A DNA stretch of 64,000 nucleotides, from assembly GCF_900044055.2 (NCBI RefSeq), contig NZ_FCOX02000030.1, positions 44,347 to 108,346 of the forward strand, written 5' to 3'. The notes under the pieces were generated by a model that was not told where the DNA came from, made no database searches, and worked only from the letters and a program-made list of their open reading frames with translations. This document shows positions 6,669 to 15,329 of this stretch, piece by piece; positions within the stretch are counted from its first letter, which is position 1, and every line of letters starts with the position of its first letter. The DNA is from Caballeronia calidae (lineage in GTDB: Bacteria; Pseudomonadota; Gammaproteobacteria; Burkholderiales; Burkholderiaceae). Position numbers and translations under genes: made by a program.

Positions 6669-8987
6669 TCAAGGCTCGCGCGGCGTGCCGTTCACCTCGA
6701 CGATAAGAACCGGGATGGACTTCGCGCCGGGCACCTTGCTTTCCTTCGCGTAGTGCCATAGCGGCAGGAGCGGATTGCACTCGGGGTAATAGCCGGCGAT
6801 GCATCCCTGCGGTATGTCGTACGGCTCGATGCGCAGACCCGCGACGCGCCGCTCGAAGCCATCGTCGGCGATCGTGCGCAAAGTCACGCGGTCATCCTTG
6901 CTGAGACCGTGGCGCGTCATGTCGGCGTCGCACATCAGGATCACCATGCGGCCGCCGCTGATGCCGCGAAAGCGGTCGTCGTGGCCGTAGATCGTCGTGT
7001 TGAACTGGCTGTCGCTGCGCAGCGTCATGAGCCGCAGCGATTGCGGTTCGCGCTCGGGCATGTCCGGGTCTTCAACGATGGTCTCGGGCACGAAGAACTC
7101 CGCCTTGCCGCTCTTCGTCTTCCACTTGCGCTCGCGTGCGGGCAGATCGCGCGGGAAGCCGCCGGGCGTCCACATTCTTTCGTTGAAGTCGTGAAAGGTC
7201 TCGGGATACGTCTTCGCGATTTCATCGCGCACGAGCGCATAGTCGTCGCGCCAGCGTTCCCAGTCGACGGTCGAGCGCTCGCCGAGCGTATGCTTCGCCA
7301 GCGCCGCGACGATATACGGCTCCGAGCGCGCATCGACCGATGCGGGCTCGGCCACGCCGCGCGAGCCGTGAATGCAGCCCGTGCTGTCTTCCATCGACAC
7401 CGCCTGCGCGCCGCTTGCCTGCGTATCGATCTCGATGCGGCTCAGGCACGGCAGAATGTACGACTTCTCCCCATGCACGAGATGACTGCGATTGAGCTTC
7501 GTCGCGACATTGACCGTGAGCTTCAGACTCCGCCACGCCGGTTCGATGCGCATGCGGTCCGGCACCGAGCGCACGAGATTGCCGCCGAGATTGACGACCG
7601 CGCTCACTTTGCCGTCAAGCATCGCCTCGAAGGTCTCGACGATATTCATGCCCTTCTCGCGCGGCGGCTCGAAGCCGAACTGGCTCGCGAGCTTGTCGAG
7701 CGGCGCGAGCTCCGGCTTCTCCGTGATGCCCACCGTGCGCTGCCCCTGCACGTTCGAGTGCCCGCGTACCGGCGACGGCCCCGCGCCCGGCTTGCCGACA
7801 TTGCCGCGCAGGAAAAGCAGATTGCACAGCATGCGCACGTTCTGCACGCCTTGCCTGTGCTGCGTGATGCCCATGCCGTAGTGCGCCATCACCGCGTTGG
7901 CGCGCATGTATTCCGCCGCCGCGGCTTCGATATCCGCGCGCGGCAGTCCGGCCACGCGTTCGATATCGTCCCAGGACGCGGCGCGCACGTAATCCGCGAA
8001 AGCCTCGAAGCCGACCGTATGCGTTTCGATGAAATCGACATCGAGCATGCGCGGCTCGCCGCTTTCCTTCGCGCGATCGTCGGCGTGAATGACGGCCTTG
8101 CAGAGGCCGAGTATCGCGGCCGTGTCGCCGCCCGTCTTCACCTGATGATATTGCGTGCTGATCACCGTATGCGCCGGCGTCATCATCTCGAGCGGCGATT
8201 GCGGATTGGCGAACTTGATGAGCCCCGGCTCGCGCAACGGATTGAACGTGATGATCGGCACGCCGCGTTTTCTGGCGTCCTGCAACTGATGCAGCATGCG
8301 CGGACTATTGGTGCCGACGTTCTGCCCGAAGAAGAACATGAGATCGGTCTTCTCGAAGTCTTCGAGCCTGATCGTGCCGACGCCCGCGCCGATCGCGGCC
8401 TTCAACCCGACGCTCGTGCTTTCGTGACACATGTTCGAGCTGTCGGGAAGATTGTTGGTGCCGTACATGCGCGCGAAAAGCTGGTACATGTACGACGTTT
8501 CCAGCGATGCCCTTCCCGATGCATAGAACGACACGCGCTTCGGATCGAGCGCGCGCAACTCGCGGCCGATGTCCTCGAATGCTTCGTCCCAGGTCACGCT
8601 CACATACTTGTCGGTGGCGGCGTCGTAGCGCAGCGGCGCGGTGAGACGCCCCGCGTCTTCGAGATCATGATCGTGCCACGCGCATAGCTCAGTCACCGTG
8701 TGCAGCTCGAAGAACTGCGGCGTCATGCGCTTTGCGGTCAGGTCCCACGCGGTCGCCTTCGCGCCGCTCTCGCAGAACTCGAAGGTATGCGGGTCCGCCG
8801 GCTTGGCCCACGAGCAGCTCACGCAGGCGAAGCCATCGGGCTTGTTCTGCTTCAGCAGGACCGTGCTTTCCTTCAGCGGCACCTTTTCCTGGATGAGCGC
8901 GCCCGTGACCGCTTTCAGCGATCCCCATCCACCCGACGAATACGGGTAGGCGGCGCTCTTGCGAACGCCGTTGTCTGATTCGGCCAT
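6669..8987 (-). CDS. FdhF/YdeP-family molybdopterin oxidoreductase, 772 aa
   Basis: Member of the DMSO-reductase superfamily, resembling the alpha subunit of formate dehydrogenases and E. coli YdeP (acid resistance). The start is an ATG behind AAAGGAC. A Cys cluster near the N-terminus (Cys55, Cys58, Cys72) replaces the classic 4Fe-4S motif. Later MGD-binding segments include SFYASGRASLETSYMYQLF, FFFGQNVGTNSPRML and RGNVGKPGAGPSPVRGHSN. There is no FdhD or beta subunit next to it, so it may act as a soluble single-subunit enzyme. The substrate is unknown; formate is a guess from family naming. Confidence 0.9.
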   Translation of the reverse strand: MAESDNGVRKSAAYPYSSGGWGSLKAVTGALIQEKVPLKESTVLLKQNKPDGFACVSCSWAKPADPHTFEFCESGAKATAWDLTAKRMTPQFFELHTVTELCAWHDHDLEDAGRLTAPLRYDAATDKYVSVTWDEAFEDIGRELRALDPKRVSFYASGRASLETSYMYQLFARMYGTNNLPDSSNMCHESTSVGLKAAIGAGVGTIRLEDFEKTDLMFFFGQNVGTNSPRMLHQLQDARKRGVPIITFNPLREPGLIKFANPQSPLEMMTPAHTVISTQYHQVKTGGDTAAILGLCKAVIHADDRAKESGEPRMLDVDFIETHTVGFEAFADYVRAASWDDIERVAGLPRADIEAAAAEYMRANAVMAHYGMGITQHRQGVQNVRMLCNLLFLRGNVGKPGAGPSPVRGHSNVQGQRTVGITEKPELAPLDKLASQFGFEPPREKGMNIVETFEAMLDGKVSAVVNLGGNLVRSVPDRMRIEPAWRSLKLTVNVATKLNRSHLVHGEKSYILPCLSRIEIDTQASGAQAVSMEDSTGCIHGSRGVAEPASVDARSEPYIVAALAKHTLGERSTVDWERWRDDYALVRDEIAKTYPETFHDFNERMWTPGGFPRDLPARERKWKTKSGKAEFFVPETIVEDPDMPEREPQSLRLMTLRSDSQFNTTIYGHDDRFRGISGGRMVILMCDADMTRHGLSKDDRVTLRTIADDGFERRVAGLRIEPYDIPQGCIAGYYPECNPLLPLWHYAKESKVPGAKSIPVLIVEVNGTPREP

Positions 8988-9090
8988 GTCCTTTGCCTCG
9001 CACGTGTTCGATGTGTCTGAACCACGCGCGAGCAAAGGACGTACCCTTACGGGTCGCCTTCAGCAGCGGACCATCGCGCCGCAATGCCCC

Positions 9091-9516
9091 TCATCGATCC
9101 GGCACGGACGGGGCCGATATCGCGCCGATGGTCGAGGCCACTTCGCCATCCGACCATGCAGCGATGTCGCCGAGCGAGAGCATGCCCACGAGCTGTTTTT
9201 CGCTGTCCACGACAGGCATGCGCCGTATCTGCAAGCGCTCCATCCTGCGCATCGCGTCTTCGATCTCGTCGTTTTCGAAGCACCATTCCACCGGCTCGCT
9301 CGCCACTTCCTGCACTGCGCAAGACGAATCCTTGCCGACGGAAATCGCGCGGACCATGATATCGCGATCCGTCACGACGCCCTTCAAGCGCACGCCGTCG
9401 CATACCGGCAGCGCGCCCACGTTGAGTTCGTCCATCAGTTCGGCGGCGCGGCGAATCGTGTCGTCGGGCGCGATGGCCTGCACGCCTCGCGTCATTACTT
9501 CGGCTACCTTGGTCAT
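9091..9516 (-). CDS. CBS-pair domain protein, 141 aa
   Basis: Two CBS motifs make up nearly the whole protein: VAEVMTRGVQAIAPDDTI...GALPVCD...GVVTDRDI (about 1-60) and VQEVAS...IRRMPVVD...LVGMLSLGDI (about 65-120). Such stand-alone CBS pairs bind adenine nucleotides and act as energy or redox sensors. An AGGAGG site precedes the ATG. It lies about 100 bp upstream of the molybdopterin oxidoreductase on the same strand and may be co-expressed with it. The partner protein is not apparent. Confidence 0.9.
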   Translation of the reverse strand: MTKVAEVMTRGVQAIAPDDTIRRAAELMDELNVGALPVCDGVRLKGVVTDRDIMVRAISVGKDSSCAVQEVASEPVEWCFENDEIEDAMRRMERLQIRRMPVVDSEKQLVGMLSLGDIAAWSDGEVASTIGAISAPSVPDR

Positions 9517-9595
9517 GACATCCTCCTGCGATGCGCAACGGTCAGCATCCGTCATGCCGATGCGCAGCAGGCTGCACGAATAACGCACACGCGCG

Positions 9596-9763
9596 TCAGG
9601 CCTCGCCGCCCGGCGCTTCGAGATCGGGCGTGCCGCGCACGGGTTGCTGATCGGGTTGGAGATCCGTATCGGGCGAGGTTTCAGGCGTGCGCGCGGGCGG
9701 CGTGCCGCGTGCGAGTTCTTCCTGCTGCGGATCGGGACGGGGCGACTGGTTCGTATCAGGCAT
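9596..9763 (-). CDS. small acidic Pro/Asp-rich protein, 55 aa
   Basis: Short gene with a strong GGAGG site 8 bp before the ATG at 9763, ending TGA at 9596. The product starts MPDTNQSPRPDPQQEELARG and contains two near-repeats of a RGTP-containing unit with Pro, Asp, Glu and Gln; it has no hydrophobic core and is likely disordered. It sits between the CinA-like gene and the CBS gene on the same strand, suggesting one transcription unit. Function unknown. Confidence 0.6.
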   Translation of the reverse strand: MPDTNQSPRPDPQQEELARGTPPARTPETSPDTDLQPDQQPVRGTPDLEAPGGEA

Positions 9764-9825
9764 TGCGTGATTCCTCCGGGTTTATCGACGTATCGATGCC
9801 GGAGCATTGCGCATGCCGCGAACGC

Positions 9826-10326
9826 TCAACGTGCGTATCGGAGATCGAAGTAATGCTCCACGCGCGACAACGCATAGAGCGCGGCCGCGCGTCGCACGTC
9901 GTTGCGTTCGCCTTCGAACTTCTTCGTCTCGCTGAAGGTGACGATCTCGCCGTCGCGCGACCGGTACGACCATGCGAAGCATTGCGTGCCGGGCGGCGGA
10001 CCGCCGCCTGGCGCAGCATCGGCGACGCCGGTGTTCGACACCGCGACGTCCGCGCAGCACGCTTCCTGTTGCAGCGCACCTTCGGCCATTTCCCGCGCGA
10101 CTTCCTCGCTCGTCAGACCGTGCTGCTCCATCGTTTCCTTGCGCACGCCGAGAAAGCCCGCCTTGCCAGTCGGCGAGTAAGTGACGAAGCCCACATCGAG
10201 GCATGCCCCGCTTCCCGGCACCGACGAAATCAGCGAAGCGATGTAACCCGCCGTGCACGATTCTGCCGTCGCGAGCTTGAGGCCGCGCGAAGTCAGGAAT
10301 GAAACCGCTTGCCTGGGGATGTCCAT
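9826..10326 (-). CDS. CinA-family nicotinamide-nucleotide amidohydrolase, 166 aa
   Basis: Stand-alone CinA C-terminal domain (PncC-like) that would convert NMN to nicotinate mononucleotide in pyridine nucleotide recycling. The signature TAESCTAGYIASLISSVPGS near residues 20-40, VGFVTYS, and VSNTGVADAAPGG are typical. The length matches E. coli PncC (about 165 aa). The ribosome site is a modest AAGG. The downstream small acidic gene starts 62 bp away on the same strand. Confidence 0.88.
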   Translation of the reverse strand: MDIPRQAVSFLTSRGLKLATAESCTAGYIASLISSVPGSGACLDVGFVTYSPTGKAGFLGVRKETMEQHGLTSEEVAREMAEGALQQEACCADVAVSNTGVADAAPGGGPPPGTQCFAWSYRSRDGEIVTFSETKKFEGERNDVRRAAALYALSRVEHYFDLRYAR

Positions 10327-10431
10327 GTTTCACCTTCGGATGCTTCAGCGCGCCGTGCAGAGATGGGTCTCCGACCGAACCCGTTGATCGAAGACGTCCA
10401 GCACTTTGCATGCCGCTTCGCGACGTCCCGG

Positions 10432-11748
10432 CTACTTCTGCACGCCCGTCTGCAACGCCGCCGCGCCGCGCCCATCGCGAGGCGCCATGCGCGCCAGGAA
10501 CACGACGCCGGCCGCCACCACCGACATCACCGCGAGGCCCGTCAATCCGCCCTGAATCGAGCCGGTCTTCTGCTCCAGAAAGCCGAAGGTCGCCGGCGCG
10601 ACGAAACCGCCGAGATTGCCGATCGAGTTGATGAGCGCGAGCACGGGCGCCGCGATGCGCGCATCGAGATAGCCTTGCGGAATCGGCCAGAACAGCGAAG
10701 ACGCAGCCTTGAAGCCGATCGCCGCAAAGCAGATCGCGATGAACGAAGCGACCGGGCCGCCCAGACCGGCCGCATACATGCCGGCCGCCGCGATCAGCAG
10801 CACGCATGCGACCCACGCCTGCTGGAACTTGACGCGCGCCGCCAGCGCCGCGAACAGATACATCGCGACGATGGAGATGAGCCACGGAATCGAGTTGAAG
10901 AGGCCGACCTGGAAGTCGTTCAGATGCCCCATCTTGCGGATGATGCTCGGCAGCCAGAACGTCGCGCCGTAGATCGTCAGCGAGACCGAAAAATAGATCA
11001 GGCAGAAGATCAGGATCTGCGGGTCGCGCAGCAGGCTCCAGGTGGACGGCTTCTTCGCATGCACGGCATCGCGGCGGCGCTGCTCGTCTTCGATTTCAGC
11101 GACGACCGCATCCTGCTCGGCGCGCGTGAGCCACTTCGCATCGCGCGGCTTCGAGTCGAGCCAGAACCACACGAAGCCCGCGAGCACCACCGACGCCATG
11201 CCCTCGATGATGAACATCCACTGCCATCCATGCAGGCCCGCGCCCTGGATCAGCATCAGCCCGCCCGAGATCGGGCCGGAGAACACCGACGCGAGCGCCG
11301 AGCCGCTCAGGAAGACGGCCATCGCCTTGCCGCGTTCATCGCGCGGCAGCCATTGCGTGAAATAAAACACGACGCCGGGGAAGAAGCCCGCTTCGGCCGC
11401 GCCGAGCAGAAGGCGCATCGCATAGAACGAGGTTTCGCCCTGCACGAAGGCCATGCCGGTCGCGGCGAGTCCCCACGTGATCATGATGCGCGTGAGCCAC
11501 GCCTTCGCGCCGAAGCGCTGCATCAGCATGTTCGACGGCACTTCGAACACCGCGTAGCTCACGAAGAACAGGCCCGCGCCGAGCCCGTAGGCCGCGGCGC
11601 CGATGCCGAGATCCGCGCTCAGATGCTGACGCACGAAGCCGATGTTCACCCGGTCGATGTAATTGACGATGAACATCACGACGAAGAGCGGCAGCACGTG
11701 CCACTTGATCTTGCGAACGGCGCTCGACAGCACGCTGGAACTGCTCAT
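10432..11748 (-). CDS. MFS transporter, anion:cation symporter (glucarate/galactarate-type), 438 aa
   Basis: Twelve-helix carrier of the ACS family, expected to import organic acids such as D-glucarate with protons. The N-terminus MSSSSVLSSAVRKIKWHVLP with the following NYIDRVNIGF motif is typical of the phthalate/glucarate/tartrate permeases, as is FFPGVVFYFTQWLP in helix 4-5. The start is the ATG at 11748 with GGAGA upstream. It lies 43 bp downstream of glucarate dehydratase on the same strand, so substrate and regulation are inferred from that operon. Confidence 0.88.
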   Translation of the reverse strand: MSSSSVLSSAVRKIKWHVLPLFVVMFIVNYIDRVNIGFVRQHLSADLGIGAAAYGLGAGLFFVSYAVFEVPSNMLMQRFGAKAWLTRIMITWGLAATGMAFVQGETSFYAMRLLLGAAEAGFFPGVVFYFTQWLPRDERGKAMAVFLSGSALASVFSGPISGGLMLIQGAGLHGWQWMFIIEGMASVVLAGFVWFWLDSKPRDAKWLTRAEQDAVVAEIEDEQRRRDAVHAKKPSTWSLLRDPQILIFCLIYFSVSLTIYGATFWLPSIIRKMGHLNDFQVGLFNSIPWLISIVAMYLFAALAARVKFQQAWVACVLLIAAAGMYAAGLGGPVASFIAICFAAIGFKAASSLFWPIPQGYLDARIAAPVLALINSIGNLGGFVAPATFGFLEQKTGSIQGGLTGLAVMSVVAAGVVFLARMAPRDGRGAAALQTGVQK

Positions 11749-11791
11749 GAAGGTGTCTCCTGGATCGGGGCGCTGCGAATGTATTTTTGGT

Positions 11792-13066
11792 TTAGAAGCG
11801 CGGGTTCTTGCCGGTGAACTCCGGCTGATACTTGCGCATCTGCGAGAGGTCGTCGCGATTGCGCACGCCGCACGTGAGGTATTGCTCGTGCAGCTCCGCA
11901 AGCTTCTCGCGATCGAGCTCGACGCCGAGGCCCGGCGTCGTCGGCACGCGCACCGCGCCGTTGTCGAACACGACGCGGCCGCCCTTGATCACTTCCTCTT
12001 CCTGCCACGGGTAGTGCGTGTCGCATGCATATGTGAGGTTCGGCACGCTCGCCGCGACGTGGGTCATCGCCATGAGGCTGATGCCGAGGTGCGAGTTCGA
12101 ATGCATCGACATGCCGAAGCCCCACAGCTTGGCCATGCGCGCGAGCGTCTGCGTGGCGCGCAGGCCGCCCCAGTAATGGTGATCGGAGAGCAGCACCTTG
12201 ATCGAGCCCATGTTGCAGCCGCGGCGGAAGTCGTCCATCGTCGTGATGACCATGTTGGTCGCGAGCGGCAGCTTCGTGTGCTTTTGCAGTTCGGCCATGC
12301 CTTCGAGGCCGGGGCACGGGTCTTCGTAGTATTCGAGGATCTCGTCGAGCTCGGGCGCGGCCTTGATGCTGGTTTCGAGCGTCCAGTTCGCGTTCGGATC
12401 GAGACGCAGCGGCATGCCGGGGAACGCCTTCGCGAGCGCCTGCATGCAGGCGATTTCATGCGCCGGCTCGAACACGCCGCCCTTCAGCTTGATGCTCTGG
12501 AAACCGTACAGGTCGATCATGCGCCGCGCCTGCGCGACGATCTGCTCCGGGCTGATGCCCTCGCCCCACGCGTCGGGCGCATACGGCTTGTCGATGTGCT
12601 CCGCGTACTTGAAGAAGAGATACGCGCTGTAGGGCACGGCATCGCGCACCTTGCCGCCCAGCAGATCGACGACCGGCGCGCCGACGATCTGCCCTTGCAG
12701 GTCGAGCATCGCCACTTCGAGCGTGCTGATGACCTTCGGCGCATTCTTCGCGGCATGCGATCCGGGCGCGAGCTCGAATTCGACGGCGCCGGGCGTCGCC
12801 GTGATCGTCGCGCGCACGCGCTCTTCCATCCGGTTCAGATCGAACGGCGAAAGGCCGATCACGAGGTCCTTCGCCTGATCGAGCACGCGCAGCATCGGCT
12901 CGTCGCCGTAAGTCTCGGAGATGCCCACGCGCCCGTCGCTCGTCTCCAGCTCGACGATAGCCCGCAGCGCCCACGGCTCATGGATTCCCGCGGCGTTCAG
13001 CAGCGGGCCGTCGCGAAAGGCGATCGGGGTGATTCGAACCTGGGTGATGGCAATGTCGCGGGTCAT
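11792..13066 (-). CDS. glucarate dehydratase-like enolase-superfamily enzyme, 424 aa
   Basis: Predicted to dehydrate D-glucarate or a related aldarate to 5-keto-4-deoxyglucarate. Catalytic features of the GlucD subgroup are visible: KLK (Lys193/Lys195), metal ligands Asp223 (RLDPNANW), Glu248 (YYEDP) and Asn271, and the His pair in HSNSHLG (His322-His326). The N-terminal capping domain covers about 1-140. It forms an operon with the downstream MFS carrier and diverges from a GntR regulator across a 162-bp spacer that holds a palindromic operator. Other acid sugars of the same stereochemistry are possible substrates. Confidence 0.9.
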   Translation of the reverse strand: MTRDIAITQVRITPIAFRDGPLLNAAGIHEPWALRAIVELETSDGRVGISETYGDEPMLRVLDQAKDLVIGLSPFDLNRMEERVRATITATPGAVEFELAPGSHAAKNAPKVISTLEVAMLDLQGQIVGAPVVDLLGGKVRDAVPYSAYLFFKYAEHIDKPYAPDAWGEGISPEQIVAQARRMIDLYGFQSIKLKGGVFEPAHEIACMQALAKAFPGMPLRLDPNANWTLETSIKAAPELDEILEYYEDPCPGLEGMAELQKHTKLPLATNMVITTMDDFRRGCNMGSIKVLLSDHHYWGGLRATQTLARMAKLWGFGMSMHSNSHLGISLMAMTHVAASVPNLTYACDTHYPWQEEEVIKGGRVVFDNGAVRVPTTPGLGVELDREKLAELHEQYLTCGVRNRDDLSQMRKYQPEFTGKNPRF

Positions 13067-13106
13067 GTCGGCTTCCGGAAGTAGCGAGAATAACCGAATG
13101 GTAAAG

Positions 13107-13122
13107 CACTAATATATTAGTG
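13107..13122. promoter_or_regulatory. palindromic operator for the divergent GntR regulator
   Basis: A perfect 16-bp palindrome, CACTAATATATTAGTG, stands out as AT-rich in a GC-rich spacer 41 bp upstream of the dehydratase start. A partial copy (ACTAAT, 13194-13199) lies nearer the GntR start. The symmetry and position fit a dimeric GntR repressor controlling both directions. Binding is inferred. Confidence 0.7.
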
Positions 13123-13228
13123 TGTCAGCCGGGTTAACGCTGACGGCCGCATTCCACGACGGCACGCCAATCGGCCCTCGGCGCGGCTATAGTACTAATG
13201 TTTCAGTCGCCTTTCGTTTCGCGCCCAT

Positions 13229-13933
13229 ATGAAAAACGCCGCTTCCACCGCCACCGTTCATCGCCTCGACCGGTCCCGTCACGCCGCGCCGCAAGTCTTC
13301 GAGCGGCTGCGCGAAATGATCGTCTCGCTCGAACTGGAGCCGGGCACGGTGCTCTCGCGCACCGAACTGGCGACGCGCTACGGCCTGAGCCAGACGCCCG
13401 TGCGCGACGCGCTGATGAAGCTCGGCGAGGAAGGACTCGTCGATATCTTTCCGCAGCACGCGACGGTCGTGAGCCAGATCAGCGTGGCGTCGGCGTTGCA
13501 GGCGCACTTTCTGCGCCGCTCGATCGAACTGGAAGTCGTGCGCACGCTCGCGCGCGAGCACAGGAAGTCGCTGGTCGCACGGCTGCGCGCGACGATCGCG
13601 GAGCAGATGGAATGGCTGGAGCCGAAGGACGTCGAGCAGTTCTCATCGCTCGATCAGGCGTTTCATCGGCAGATGTATGAAGCCGCGGGCGTGCCGCAGC
13701 TATGGGACCTGGTGCGCAGGCTGAGCGGCCATATCGACCGGCTGCGCCGTCTGCATCTGCCCGTCGAGGGCAAGACGATGGCCGTGGTGCGCGATCACAC
13801 CGAGATCGTCGATGCCATCGAAAAAGGCGATCCCGATGCCGCCGATGCCGCGTTGCGCAAGCATCTGTCGGGCACGCTCGGTCAGGTGGACGAGATTCGC
13901 GCCCGTCACCCGACCTTTCTGACCGATCACTGA
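13229..13933 (+). CDS. GntR/FadR-family (FCD) transcriptional regulator, 234 aa
   Basis: N-terminal winged helix with the GntR signature LSRTELATRYGLSQTPVRDAL (residues about 42-62), then an all-helical FCD ligand domain with metal-binding residues in LDQAFHRQMYEAAG, HIDRLRRLH, DHTEIVDAI and LRKHLSG. Probably represses the divergent dehydratase-MFS operon and is relieved by its sugar-acid substrate. It converges on the Rieske oxygenase gene with 16 bp between the stops. Confidence 0.92.
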   Translation: MKNAASTATVHRLDRSRHAAPQVFERLREMIVSLELEPGTVLSRTELATRYGLSQTPVRDALMKLGEEGLVDIFPQHATVVSQISVASALQAHFLRRSIELEVVRTLAREHRKSLVARLRATIAEQMEWLEPKDVEQFSSLDQAFHRQMYEAAGVPQLWDLVRRLSGHIDRLRRLHLPVEGKTMAVVRDHTEIVDAIEKGDPDAADAALRKHLSGTLGQVDEIRARHPTFLTDH

Positions 13934-13949
13934 GCGTGCCGCGCCGCCG

Positions 13950-15206
13950 TCAGACGCCGTGCGCGTTCAGGCGCGCGGCGTACCAGCGCGAGAACTGCTC
14001 GACATAGCTCTCCGTGAACGGCGAGAACACGGCCGCCTTGTAGGCCGGATCCTGCGTGCCCTCGTGCGTGATCTCGACGAGATGCTTGTCCTGCGCGTTC
14101 GTCGCGACCCACACTTCGGTCAGGTCCTGAATCTGATAATCGACGCCTTCGACGGCATCCGCGTGCACGAGCCACTTCGAGCGCACGAGCGTCTTGTCCG
14201 GCGCGAGCGGAATGATGTACGACACCACCGCATGGTCGCTCATCACGTGCGTCCATGAGTTGTGCGTCCAGAGGTGCGTGTCGCCGAGATCGCGCCGCGT
14301 GAGATTGCCGAGCAGCTTTTCGCTCGCAACCTTGGTGCTCATCGTCTGCGATTCGCCGTGTCCCGCGATCACGAGCTGCTGCGTCCTGAACTGCGTCACG
14401 GCATCTTCTTCCAGCCATTCGACGGTCGCGCTCGTGAAGCCGTCGTTTTCCCAGCTTGCCTGACATGCCGCGTTGCGCGCCTTGTAATCCTCGAGTTCGC
14501 GCAGCGATTCTTCCGTGAGATTCTCCGGGCAGAAGCCGAAGTCCTCCGGCAGGAACGATGCCGTCAGCTCAGGATGCGTGCCCGCGCAGTGATAGCACTC
14601 GCGATTGTTTTCGATCACGAGCTTCCAGTTGCCGTTCTCGATGATCTCCGATTCGAACGCGATCTTCGTGTTCTGCAGATCGTAGGGCGCGAAGCGCGGC
14701 GCCATCGTGTCGTCGAGCTTCGCGATATCGGCGGGCGCTTCATCGGCGAGGCACACGAAAATATGCGTCCCGACGATGCGCGTATGCACCGGCATCAGGC
14801 TGCGGCACTTCGGATCGAAATCCTTGCCCATGTGCGCGGCGTGGCGCAGGCTGCCGTCGAGATCGTAGGTCCATTGGTGATACGGGCAAACGAGCATGCC
14901 GACGGTGGACTTGCCCGCCTCCTTCAGCCGCGCGCCCCGATGGCGGCAGACGTTGCGATAGGTGCTGATATTTTCGTCGTCGTCGCGAACGATGATGATC
15001 GAGGCGCGGCCGATATCGACGGTCGAGACATCGCCCGGCTCGGGCACGTCCGACGTCACGCCGACCAGAATCCAGTGCTTCTGGAAAAAGACCTCGACGT
15101 CCTTCTCGAACACATCCTGACGGCCAAACAGCTCGCCCGGCAGGCCATGACCAGGCTCGCGGCTGCGGATCAATTCGCCATGACTTTTGATTTGCACTTC
15201 GGACAT
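13950..15206 (-). CDS. Rieske non-heme iron oxygenase, GbcA/stachydrine-demethylase-like, 418 aa
   Basis: Oxygenase component expected to remove an N-methyl group from a quaternary ammonium compound, releasing formaldehyde. The Rieske cluster is CRHRG (Cys87, His89) and CPYHQW (Cys107, His110). The mononuclear iron site carries NNRECYHCAGTHPEL (His206, His211). The long WKLVIENNRECYHC segment and the VEGVDYQ/DATNAQD-like tail match glycine-betaine demethylase GbcA and related enzymes. No GbcB-type reductase gene lies beside it. A LysR gene lies 118 bp upstream. Betaine chemistry is inferred from family and from the betaine importer further upstream. Confidence 0.88.
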   Translation of the reverse strand: MSEVQIKSHGELIRSREPGHGLPGELFGRQDVFEKDVEVFFQKHWILVGVTSDVPEPGDVSTVDIGRASIIIVRDDDENISTYRNVCRHRGARLKEAGKSTVGMLVCPYHQWTYDLDGSLRHAAHMGKDFDPKCRSLMPVHTRIVGTHIFVCLADEAPADIAKLDDTMAPRFAPYDLQNTKIAFESEIIENGNWKLVIENNRECYHCAGTHPELTASFLPEDFGFCPENLTEESLRELEDYKARNAACQASWENDGFTSATVEWLEEDAVTQFRTQQLVIAGHGESQTMSTKVASEKLLGNLTRRDLGDTHLWTHNSWTHVMSDHAVVSYIIPLAPDKTLVRSKWLVHADAVEGVDYQIQDLTEVWVATNAQDKHLVEITHEGTQDPAYKAAVFSPFTESYVEQFSRWYAARLNAHGV

Positions 15207-15296
15207 CGTCGTTCTCCAACGTTCAGGGATATCGGGACTTCGAATGGTCCCGCGCTATCCTGAGTATTGGATCGATGAAAAACAGCGTCAACGCGC

Positions 15297-15329
15297 TTTA
15301 TTTTCTGAGACGGATAACTTTGGGTTATG
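15297..15329 (-). promoter_or_regulatory. LysR-type upstream motif of the Rieske gene (copy C)
   Basis: The segment contains TTTTCTGAG followed by ATAACTTTGGGTTAT, an ATAAC-N5-GTTAT inverted repeat of the T-N11-A kind bound by LysR proteins. Related 33-bp elements lie upstream of three other catabolic units (26508, 32378, 36137). It overlaps the 3' end of the adjacent LysR gene by a few bases. Confidence 0.5.

Noticed and set aside
6909..8687. A 592-codon open frame opposite the molybdopterin oxidoreductase
   Set aside because: The composition is Arg/Ala/His-rich shadow coding with no recognisable domain, and the opposite strand encodes a clear enzyme.
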